Source: Haliotis asinina (taxonomy: Eukaryota; Mollusca; Gastropoda; Lepetellida; Haliotidae). Taken from it: 64,000 nucleotides of DNA. A model generated the notes under the pieces. It did not search any database and had not been told where the DNA came from. It saw only the letters and a list, made by a program, of their open reading frames with translations. The position numbers were made by a program, and so were the translations under genes. The number at the start of each line of letters is the position of its first letter. The stretch's first letter is position 1. Below are positions 16,996-27,636 of this stretch, piece by piece. The stretch spans positions 28,897,118 to 28,961,117 of the forward strand of contig NC_090280.1 of assembly GCF_037392515.1 (NCBI RefSeq), given 5' to 3'.

Positions 16996-19900
16996 TTAAT
17001 ATTTTCCTAATATTTTAGTTCCTATAATTTGAAACTGTCTCTGTAGCACGTTAGATCCAACAGATATCCGTTGCTTTGGTTGCTGGCCGCCCACGTAGAT
17101 ATTCATTGTACCTGCAAAACAGGATGCATTGAAGGGCATTGATAAGTTACACGTGCAATTGTTATCAGTCTTTGTCAACAAATGGCTTCCTCTGTGGAGT
17201 CTACATTATCTGATACAAACTATTGATAAGTAATCAGTAGTTATTATCGTTATCGCGTAATAAAACCATACTCACCTGGGACAACCACCCATCCGTCATC
17301 ATCTGTCCACACGGCCATGTTCCTGGGGTCCAGTGTAAACTCGTAAACAGCAGACCTACCAGACATGATGGTTGTCCTGGTGAACGACACCAGCTGAATT
17401 CTGGGTACAGGAAGTGACGTATTTTGCCACGACATATAGGCCTGGGTGACCTGGAAAATATGTGAAATATATAGAAGCAGATGACCCACGTTGGCCAACT
17501 TGCCAGTACGTATGAGGTGTTGCACGTATCGGGGAAGTTGGTGACGTTGGTGTAAGGCGTAAGGGTTACCTTTGTGTTCCTGCCGTGTTGATAACCGGCG
17601 TATTGTGTTCATCTGACTCAGAATCATCATGTAGTTAGGTGGCATTGACCTTGCACTCACATCATTGATTTTTCCACCAGATTAAGAAACATCTACTCAA
17701 AACATTATTGCTGAATTCATTTCAGAACACAACGTAGTGATGTTTTGCGTCCAGTGACGTCATCAGCGTCATATAAACCTGTCTTGTGAACCATTTGGAT
17801 ACTGACCTCATCAGCGTCAAATGAGCCTGTATTGTAGACGGTGACACTACACCACAGCCCCTCCCCAGCCATGACGGTGATGTCGCAGATAAAGTCATCA
17901 TATCTGAACGTGGTGTACGACAAGCCGTAGCCGTAGGGAAAGGCAGGCTCTCCATCGAAGAACCAGTATGTCCGACCAGCCATGGAATAGTTCACCATCG
18001 GAGGAATCTAAAAGAAGATGATTTCATTTACACTGGCATTCTTTCTTACCCATTAAACAACTCGTGTTGAATTTTTGTTCACCTGATACTCCCGTCTGGG
18101 CCACCTGTTGAATGCACTAACATGTTCACTTGATGATCACTATTCTGTTGAATTAAATAACATATCCACCTGTGAATCACTGCTCGGCCACGTGTATGGC
18201 AGTCTGGCGGCTGGCACAGATCCCGCCCCGGTGTTTGTGAGGGAAGCAAAGATGGCGTCGCCTGCCGCCTGAGCCGGAAGGAAACATTGCATGATTGCGA
18301 CAACACCAGGAGCCGTTATCGCCCAGTTAATGTTGACTGGTCCCCCGGTAAATAACAGTAGCACCACTGGTTTGTTGGCTGTTGAAGAAAAATGTGTATA
18401 TCTGTAAACACTGACACATTGTTTCAAATGACAGAGAAATTAAACGCTGATCCTTCTGGTTTCCTGGCAACATTGTTCACAATGTTCATGCACAGGCGAA
18501 CGAGTGAATGTGCCTTTTCAGCAATTTTACAGCAATACAAGTGTGGGGGTCTCCAGGAATGGGTTTCATACATTGTACCCAGTTAGGGAATCGAACCCGG
18601 GCCTTCGGCGTGACGAACGAACCATTAGGCTACCCACCGTCCCATGCACGACGTAAAACGGTTCCTATTTGTTTTACAGACATAGTACATGCAACATTCT
18701 CCATGACTAGATGCTCGTATGTAGATGGTGAAGGTGATGTAGATTATGTAGGTGATATCTCACTGTTGCTGACGACGTCCTGCAGAAGTTGTAGTTGCTG
18801 TCCCGGCAGTGAGATGTTTTGTCGGTCATGCCCCTCCGTCTCGATTGCCTGGCCTGTTTCAAATACATAGACACTGATTATTCATTGGACACATTTGTAT
18901 GAAGTTGAATGAGTCATTCTGAAATCCTACAGTCACATTGAAAAGACAAATTGAAGCACCAAATCCACCCAATCCACAGGTGTACTGAAACCATGGTATC
19001 CAAAACATGGAGCTATCCAGTGATGACAAGCTAACTCCATAAGATATTGCCCGTACTAACGGGATGGTCAGACTCATTGATTTGGTTGACGCATCGTATT
19101 GCCATCGTATCCCAACTGCGTAGATTCATGCTCATGCTTTTGATCACTGGATTGTCTTGTTCAGAATCCAGATTATTTGCGGACCATGTAGGAATATTGC
19201 TAACTGAGGCGTTAAAGGCCAAACTAACATGTAAAACAAAGGTGGAGCTCTAGTTTTGATTACTGCCCTTGTCAGCTAGCACGTTTTAAGTTTCTTTTAT
19301 GCAGAGTCTATGAGAATATGGACCCGTGAAGGTAAGGGGTAGAATATGCCTTCAGCAACCCATGCTTGACGTAAAAGGCAACTATACTTGTCGCAAGAGG
19401 CGACTCATGGGATCGGGTTGTCAGACTCACTAACTTGCTTGACACATGTTATCGGTTCCCATTTGGGCAGACTGATGCTCATGTTGTTGACCACTGGATT
19501 GTCTGGTCCAGATTCTGTTTTTACAGTCCGCCGCCTTATACCTGTCGTTACGAAGGAAACCCCTCTAAACTCAGGCAAAGTTAGGCCACTGTCTAAATCA
19601 AACCACATAAGCGGATATTATGGAGCACCTTTTGGCATGATGGAGATCATACCTGTCCCCAAGCAAACAAAGACGGCATCAACTCCTTGCACCGCATTCT
19701 CCACGTCAGTCCTGTTGTAGTCGTTACATGCGGTGCTGGAGCAGCCCGCAGCGTACACACCAGCATTGCCCAGTCTCAGCAGTCCGTTCAGAGGGGACGT
19801 GATGAAGCGGGGGTCAGTCTTGGGCGCGTAGTCACCAAACAATTGTTCTGTGTCATTTGACATTGGTCCAACAACCTGTAAATATCCCTCATAAAAATTA

Positions 19901-22900
19901 TAGGACGCTTCAGAAATTAGGAATTAATCGATTAAACATATACAGAAAATCATTGTACTGAATGTGTAATTAATTCACTGTTTTCTGCATCATGGACTTA
20001 TTTACTTACAGCAAATTTATCGAGAGGTGATTTGATCGGTAGAAAACTGTTTTCATTTTTCAGCAAGACGAAGCTCTTGATAGCTGCCTCTACTGCTAGC
20101 TGACGGTGTGTGGAGCTCAGCACGACATCATCAATGTCAAGGTAGTTGTAAGGATTCATTTCTGGTGGGTCAAACTCTCCCAGCCTGAGTCTGGTGTAGA
20201 AAAGTGGTTTGATCTGGTCCCGGACAAAGGACTCTGTCAGTTTGTTCTGTTGTATCGCTGGAACTGAAAGAGAAAGAAGATAATTCTACTTCCACGAATG
20301 TTACGCGTGTTTTATGAGACGGAAAGGATGGGCGTGCACTAGCAACAACAAACAAGAAATTACGAAAAAACAAATAACAAAACAAAACCCAAAACATATG
20401 TGAATCGAAAGTGGAAGAGATGGACGCAAGAAGAAAGATAAGATATTGAACTGTCTGTACCTTTTGTCAAATGGTACCGTTGATGCCACCTACTTATTGA
20501 ATTATACACTCTCAAGTCACCACGCTGGACTTCCAGGTTACAACCGGCTTTGAGACAAGCTGCAGCGGTGTCGACAGTGTTGTTCAAGTATTTATGTACG
20601 GTGATGATGTTGAGGATCTCCCCAGCGTCTGCAGCAATGTAGCCGGTGAAGTTCCACTCCCCTCTCAGTATGTCAGTCAACAGCTCCTTGTTGGCGCAGG
20701 CGGGGACACCGTTGATGCTGAATGTAGATACGTACTGATGCTGCACATTCTATATATGTAGGCACAAAGTTGAAGCCAAGGCAAACAGTTGTTATTGAAA
20801 TCGATGTTATCTTCATTGTATTCAGTATTATTTGTGTCATTTACTGTATAATAAGAAGTATGCAAAATATAATTCTGTCAAAGAATAGTGCAACAACGTC
20901 TTTACCCTTAACATCTGTTGATGTACAACTGAGGATGATCCTTTCATGACTATTTCAAAGAAGGACATACGAATCATGCTCGCTTATTTATCATGATGCC
21001 AAATTTCATCCAAGAATATTTTAGAATCTTATGTTGTAGACATTCACAGGACATTCCCAAATTTGACCCTCATACCGAATGTTCTTACATATATTTGCCT
21101 GGAAGTATTTATGGTAGCAGCAGGATATCAAAATGCTTGGGAAACCCTATAATGTGCTTTTTTATAATGTACCTCGTCTAGGCACATATAAGTTCATGTA
21201 TAATGTATATTGCCTGACATATGTCCGAAGCCTACTTATTGTTTGCTTATGACGTATTAGTTACCAGCACGAAAGCACAGTGTTAGTTGTTTGCCTGATT
21301 GTGTCAGGACAATGCTTATCTGTTATGACTACACTTTACTATAGGCACGAGTGTTCCGTAGAAGGTTAAAACGACACACGTAGCCAGTAGTCAGCCGGGC
21401 ATGTAAATGTGATAAGCACGAGTAAACCACCCACAAGTTTCCTTGTTACAACGTGGAAGACTAGAGTTTACCTGCTATAAGCACACTGTTGACAGGCTGA
21501 AAGACCGCAGTTAAATGTAATAACTTCACAGGATACTTGTTAAAGCTGTATATTGTACATGGCATTCGAACACATTTTACTGCAAACGCAGTTCCTACAG
21601 TAAAAGAAGGCAAATATACCTGTTATAAGCACAGATCAAACTATAGGCTCCAGCTTCAACACATCGCCTGAAGGGAGGCAGGAAGTACGATCTCCAGTCT
21701 CGTTCTGAAACCTGGTAGACATAACACAGAGTGTCAAAAGTATTGGCAGAATTTTAAATATATTAGCAGAGGAATTTACATATCTCTCTTTGGCATGTTT
21801 CGAATCTGTTAGGCATGATACGTTTGTTTGAAAATCATGTGGAAAGTGGATAATGAGGAGCCTAAGATGTAACATAGGATTTGGACACATTGACTAATCT
21901 GTGCATCAAACACCTGTCTGGACACATTCATCCATCTGTGCATCGAACACATGTGTGGACATATTGGCCCACCTACCTGTGCATCAAACACCTGCCTAGA
22001 CACTGGCCAGTTCTCAGGTCCTCCAGACACGTCAAAATGTTTACAGCCAGAACTAGTCCTCAGGTATCGAGGATGGGTACCATGGAGACCCTTCACGTGG
22101 TGGTAGCCCATCTCGCCAGCGTGGTAAGGGTCTTCACTGAGTGTTTCCTGCAAGTATTAACTCACATATAAGGAGCATCCGGACTCACCGCCTACCGGAA
22201 GTCATTCACGTGAAATGAAGTACATACTGCATAAACTGTTTCAGTTGAAGTACAATCAGACCTCCGAATCCTTACAGTTACAATGTGTTTCAAACATAGT
22301 TCATTGTGTTCTGTTTAATGGACAACGGCTACACCTGAGTGTGTGTAACATCAACCATGTTCTGTTTACAGCTACTGATGCCCTTAACAGAACCTCACTT
22401 GATAGAAATGGACAAGTATGTCATAACTGTTATTCTTTAAGGCTACGTGAAGAAGAATTAATGAAACGTTATTACACATAACAACGGCAGCTTCTATTCA
22501 CGGGTAACGTTAATTGTCCACCATTACTACTAGATATTTCTTTAATATAATATACTATTCAAACACCGGTAGCGAAGGCCGATCTTTGTAGCTGGAATAT
22601 TACATTAAGTCATTAACATTCATCCGCCTACTTCCCGCATAGATGACTTAACTTCTTCTCCATGATCTGGAACCGTGTCCCTGTTGAGGTCAACTGTTTT
22701 CATCTCACCGTTAATATCTGACCGTGCCCCGTTGGGGATTATGGTTTCTCAGCTGATTGTTCTCCTCCTTGGGGTATGAACGTATCGACCCCCTAGACAA
22801 GTCATGTCGTTCCCTTAGTAGGTCTCGGAAGGTGTCCACTCTCGGGATATCAATCAGGGCAGCAATCAGGACAGCAACCAGGACAGCAATGAGGCAAACG

Positions 22901-24520
22901 ATCATTGTAACAATGCGGACAACAACCAGAACAGCACAGTGGCCAACAATCAGGGAAATTATCAGGACAGTAGTCAGGTCGACGATCCGGACAGCCGTTA
23001 GGCAAACAATCAGGACAGCACAGAGGCCTACAATCAGGTCAACAGTCAGGACAGAAGTCAACAATTAGTACAACAATCAGAACAACAGTCAGTAGTCCGG
23101 AAAGAAATCAGTACAGCAATCAGGCTATATATCAGGACAACAATCAGGAAATCAGTCAGGTCAACAATCGGACAAACTATCAGTACAGCAGTCAAGCCAA
23201 CCAGCAGCCACGGAAACAATCAATCCAAAATCAGGACAGCAGGTAGTCCAACAATTGGTTCAACCATCGATATAGCAGTCAGGCAAACAATTAGGCCAAC
23301 AACCTGGAGAACAATCAAGACAGCAGTAAGGACAGCCATCAGTCCAACAATCACGCTTACACTCCAGTCAGAGATCAGGACAGCAGTAAGGCAAACAAGC
23401 AGGCCGCTCCAACAAGAGGTTTCTGAATGAATCCCCGTTAGGGCTCCATGTTCCTCACCTGTCCCCTCCCCCACCTCGGGTCCCTGAACGTGTCCATGTT
23501 AGGGCTGAAGCAGCTGATCGCCATATGTACATCTAGAGTAGCCCCTGTCTTCATGAAGTAATTGTAGTAGGCGCGGACCTCTGTGCTGCTCGCCTCGGCT
23601 ATTCGGTAAATCAAATCCTTGCTGCACAATGATACACGGATACAGATATAAGTAAATACAATGAATGCACAATTAATGTCAGTTGTCATTGACCTTCTCA
23701 ACAAAATCGCAAGAAAAGATGTCTTTTCTACACGTCTGGTTAAGCTTTCTGACATCATGTAGTTTAGGGGGCACACCGAGGAGACTATATCTCGAGTTTG
23801 GTTTGTTTCTAACACTCCAGTGCAACTGTTAGTGGTTAGTAAACACAGCTTGTCAATTTCATCAAAAGTGGTTAACACCTTAAACTTGGGAAACGTTAGC
23901 GGTTTTACAAACGGCAGCCATTTAAATGAAATCCAAATACAGCCAGACACGTTTGTGTCGAAGTCAGGAGAACCTATGCAGATATTTCAATTGATCTGAT
24001 AGCCGTGGTACGACTCAGCCTTCTTTTCGAGACAAGTGTAGGTTAGGCACATCAGAACTCGACTCCATGTTGTTAAGAATAGATACGTCACGACAATATT
24101 ACATACTTCGAGTTATCCGAGGTTCGATACAGAGGATACACGGGTGTTTGATTGAAGATGTAAGACGAAGTCTAGTGTTTATCAATGTTTCAGCGTTTAA
24201 CTTGATAGTTTATTGTGACGGTGCTGTACTCACTCGAAAGACGCCCCTATTCCGATCCCCTGGGGAAAAGCCGTAGCGTTCTGGCCAACATCCCCCCTAC
24301 CACAGTTTGACCACCATGAGTACTGATTAATCCCCAGTCTAGATATCGGAGGCGCTTGTCCTCGACCACTGGCCAGCTGTGTCTGAATCTCCTGGATGGT
24401 CAGTCTCCCAACCACGTCGTCAACACGCACCTGCCAGGATAAAGAAGCGTTGCGAAAGGGTATGTCTGCAGTGGAATAGGTGAGTAAAGACAAAAGGGTA
24501 AAACACAGCACGTATCGCAT
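16996..24520 (-). CDS. GH3 beta-xylosidase/beta-glucosidase-type enzyme, copy B (12 exons, 734 codons)
   Basis: Secreted glycosidase. Exons: 24,520-24,234; 23,621-23,459; 22,147-21,977; 21,711-21,620; 20,717-20,494; 20,263-20,010; 19,875-19,653; 18,853-18,764; 18,378-18,170; 18,007-17,807; 17,450-17,277 (+1 nt, to 17,276); 17,111-16,996. All have GT-AG borders and compatible phases. Motifs: signal peptide (1-18), ATAFPQGIGIGASF (about 82-95), DPRWGRGQETLSEDPY (about 143-158), CKHFD, AYNSINGVPACANK, candidate nucleophile Asp268 in TGYIAADAGEI, KSFVLLKN opening the second domain, FPYGYGLSYTTF, and a C-terminal fibronectin-III-like domain ending before QFQIIGTKILGKY. Substrate cannot be told from sequence; plant-wall or algal xylo- or gluco-oligosaccharides are likely. 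Introns hold SINEs and minisatellites. Confidence 0.93.
18520..18643 (-). mobile_element. tRNA-derived SINE in GH3 copy B intron 8
   Basis: Minus-strand tRNA-like head with GGGTTCGATTCCCTAA box B and a matching box A; same family as 15,515-15,679. Confidence 0.7.
19040..19545 (+). repeat. Two adjacent copies of the ~200-nt interspersed repeat (intron 7, copy B)
   Basis: Copies at about 19,040-19,230 and 19,321-19,545, both plus strand (antisense to the gene). The second is longer at its 5' end (GCAACCCATGCTTGACGT... to the GTCTGGTCCAGATTCTG core). Confidence 0.7.
21881..21990 (-). repeat. Tandem duplication of GH3 exon 3 end plus splice donor, copy B
   Basis: On the minus strand, the exon end CAGGTGTTTGATGCACAG|GT is followed by at least two more diverged units of about 36-38 bp, each containing VFDAQ-like coding sequence and GATGCACAG followed by a weak donor (CAGATGG, CAGATTAG). 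The true donor is GTAGGT at 21,976. Confidence 0.75.
22845..23400 (+). repeat. Degenerate ~12-bp minisatellite in GH3 copy B intron 2
   Basis: A long run of variants of CAATCAGGACAG with interspersed AACAATCAGG and GCAAACAATC units, over about 550 bp. Strongly strand-asymmetric (CAG/AAC-rich). No coding role apparent. Confidence 0.75.
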
Positions 24521-24556
24521 GGTGGAATGTGTAACCGGGGCTGAATCAGATCCAAC
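24519..24556 (-). promoter_or_regulatory. 5' leader conserved between GH3 copies B and C
   Basis: The ~37 bp upstream of the start codon (minus strand, GATCTGATTCAGCCCCGGTTAC region) is nearly identical at 24,519-24,556 and 38,378-38,415, while sequence further upstream differs. It probably marks the shared 5' UTR or core promoter. Confidence 0.4.
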
Positions 24557-24832
24557 TGAGACTGAACAGCAATTTGGAATTTGGAATGATAATAAGACAT
24601 TCCCAGGAACGAACATCTGGCCTCTTTCTTTCAAGGTTTGATCTGAATTAAGGTTATCTTAGGTATTTCAACCATCCAGAACCGCCCACTGTTAACGGAA
24701 TGACAATAGTAATTTTTCAGAATAGAATGTCAGAGCGTGTATGATTTGCAGTCGAGAAGTAAAGATATTTGTTTACAGTGCTGCAAGACACATTAGAGAC
24801 CAGAACATGCGAAAAAGCATCATGTCCATACC

Positions 24833-25505
24833 ATCACCATGTACAACCAGATCATGCCCTCATCATGTACAACCAGATCATGCCCTCATCATGTACAACC
24901 AGATCATGCCCTCATCATGTACAACCAGTTCATGCCCTCATCATGTACAGCCAGTTCATGCCCTCATCATGTACAACCAGTTCATGCCCTCATCATGTAC
25001 AACCAGATCATGCCCTCATCATGTACAACCAGTTAATGCCCTCATCATGTACAACCAGTTCATGTCCTCATCATGTACAACCAGTTCATGCCCTCATTAT
25101 GTACAACCAGTTCATACCCTCATTATGTACAATCAGTCTATACCCTCATCATGTACAGCCAGTTCATGCCCTCATCATGTACAACCAGTTCATGCCCTCA
25201 TCATGTACAACCAGATCATGCCCTCATCATGTACAACCAGTTAATGCCCTCATCATGTACAACCAGTTCATGTCCTCATCATGTACAACCAGTTCATGCC
25301 CTCATTATGTACAACCAGTTCATACCCTCATTATGTACAATCAGTCTATACCCTCATCATGTACAATCAGTCTATACCCTCATCATGTACAATCAGTTTA
25401 CCCTCACCATGTACAACCACCCCCCTCATCATGTACAACCAGTCCATACCCTAACCATGTACAACCAGTTTATACCCTCACCATGCACAATCTGTCTATA
25501 CCCTC
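24833..25505 (+). repeat. 26-bp minisatellite with a duplicated 8-unit block
   Basis: About 26 copies of a unit of the form TCATCATGTACAACCAG..CATGCCC. The 208-bp block 24,945-25,152 (8 units with their variants) is repeated at 25,153-25,360. Because 26 is not a multiple of 3 and no frame has stops, all three plus-strand frames stay open; these are repeat artefacts, not genes. Confidence 0.93.
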
Positions 25506-25734
25506 AGTACACAAAGTCTGCACACAACGTTGACTCCAAGGCGTTTACACCCGGACACAGATGGGCTCGATCCCGGCGCCTGAAAATCCCTGGATCACTA
25601 GCCTTGCGTCTTTGAGAGCTCTACCACCACATCCCTCATATCCTTACCATGCACAGCCCGATGAAACCCACAGTAGCACATACCAAGCAAACAAAGGAAA
25701 CGTCTAGGAGCTCCCTGCATCCTACCACATAATC

Positions 25735-26030
25735 ACACATACATCTGCAATTTTCGTCAAAGTGTTAACTGGCACGTGAAAAATCAATTTTCCATCATTT
25801 CTGGACATTGCGTGAGAATATGTCCGTGCAAACAAAATTGGCACTTCAGTATTTCTGTCCTTTAATCGCTCGAGTGTGACACGCACTTCCATGTTGACGG
25901 TCTTTTTAAACAGAAAGGGCAATTGGTGACCCATCGGCTGGAGAATGTGATATTACCCTCGAGTATATCTGTCGTTTCCAGGGGAGATATAATATAACCA
26001 TGACCACTAGTGATCGAACTCATTGTAGCC
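25735..26030 (-). repeat. Dispersed ~270-bp segment, copy 2
   Basis: Counterpart of 16,300-16,600; see there. Both lie in spacers next to GH3 copies. Confidence 0.55.
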
Positions 26031-27307
26031 TCCGGTCTCGGACAGTCCGGGTCACGACGTTCAACCTACAGATCCCAGTATCGGGATTGGTTCACCCAAC
26101 GAGCACTGGCCATCTCTGTGGGACCATCAATAGGACTTTGACTGAAGACTGAACACACAACAGTTCTGATCTAAAGTCATCATCACACCTGACAGTTCAA
26201 TACTACATCGATCAGGTTTTGAGGATGGACATACAAAACTGTGACCTCTCCAAAAATCCATATCGTCACTTATAAACGATTGTATAACTTTTCGTGGACA
26301 GCACAACATTGTCTCATGACATACTTTTAGCAATCGAGGATGAAATGTAAAAATCCGCAGGAACAGAACAAAACACTTTGAAGTTGCCTGAAATCAAATC
26401 TGGAGAGAAAGTTACACCCTTAATAACGTTCATGAATTAGGAGATATCGCTGTTTTAGAAAGCGCAAAATATTGACCAGTAAGAAAAATATTTATTTCCC
26501 GTTGAAGCGTTGAAGTTTTCCATACACCGCCTCTTTGTAAGAAGTGATCCTAAATATGTTTTCCATTGATTTTCTCGTTGAAACAAACAAAGTCCTAAAT
26601 ATCTCTTTCTTACACTTCCTCGTTGAAACAACTGAATCCTACATGCATGTTTCAGACACTGCTTCGGACCCAAAATGTACAGCAATGTAATACAATACTG
26701 ATTTATACTCTCTTTCTACTTTTTCGTGTTCATGTATCTTTGCTGTCAGACAATCGGCGTTCTTGGATGTCTTACCATTCGATGTGCAGGAGTTACGTAA
26801 TCCAATTAGGCAAATAACAAAACACCAGTGTAAGATAAATGATCACATTCAGGCTGAAACGACCATGGAACTAGAGAGGGGCTGTCTGGACATGCAGTAA
26901 CCGTGATTGTGTGATAGGACGATGGCATAGCAGAATGTAGTTCCTGCACGAGGAGTCTTTGTACACTTAATGATAGGCTAAATACGATACATGGTGTTTC
27001 CACATAAGTTAGACTATGGTTATACTGACTCCGTTCTTATTCATGTGATTGTGTGTGACAAGCTGAATTTGGGGTAGCATCATGTTAGCTGGGTTGTGTC
27101 CAACACGATATTACGGTATGGGGGAAGTGTACACACCATACTTTGGTGGATCCGCACCAAACTCTTGGTGGCTCAGAATACAATATTGTCAGTATATGTC
27201 CTTAGAGAATGAACAGCTCCATAGTTCAACTGACACAATATGGGATGTCTCCAATCTCTTGTAAGCTATCTTAGATTCTTTGAGATGTTGAATATTTCAT
27301 TTTAGGA

Positions 27308-27448
27308 ATGAATGAATGAGTATGGTTTTTCCCCACTTGTAGCAATATTCTAGCGATATCAGGAAGGGGACACCAGATTGTGAATCGAACCGGGTCATTA
27401 ACGCTACGAGCAGACACTTTAACCTCTACACTACTCCAAAACTCCCAT
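27308..27448 (-). mobile_element. tRNA-derived SINE near the 3' end of GH3 copy C
   Basis: Minus-strand copy with box B-like CGGTTCGATTCAC and degraded box A; diverged relative to the others, hence probably old. Confidence 0.6.
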
Positions 27449-27636
27449 TTTAGGAGGAATAATCTGACTGTTAGATGTATAGATAAATTGTATGTCAGAG
27501 GATTATTCATTACAAGTTACAAGTCACCAGCATCACAGCGAGACAATCCAGTCATAATGAACCAGAAACGAGGCAAATGCATTGCACGAAGTCAAAATAT
27601 AATGAAAAGCAAGAAACAGTCACTGTTGTAATATTT

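Larger units (their letters stand above)
24521..27636. other. Intergenic region between GH3 copies B and C
   Basis: Contains the 5' leader of copy B, a 26-bp minisatellite, the second copy of the ~270-bp dispersed segment (25,735-26,030) and a SINE (27,308-27,448). No supported gene in 26,030-27,300. Confidence 0.5.

Noticed and set aside
20677-20760. Extending GH3 exon 5 upstream to include QHQYVSTF
   Set aside because: The acceptor at 20,718-20,720 gives the canonical AYNSINGVPACANK junction in the right phase; the upstream reading is intron.
22711-23068. Thr/Arg/Ile-rich and Val/Leu-rich frames on the two strands
   Set aside because: Products of the degenerate CAATCAGGACAG repeat inside a GH3 intron.
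24741-25615. Long plus-strand open frames rich in Cys, Pro, His and Met
   Set aside because: They are translations of the 26-bp minisatellite, open in all three frames, with no splice or start context.
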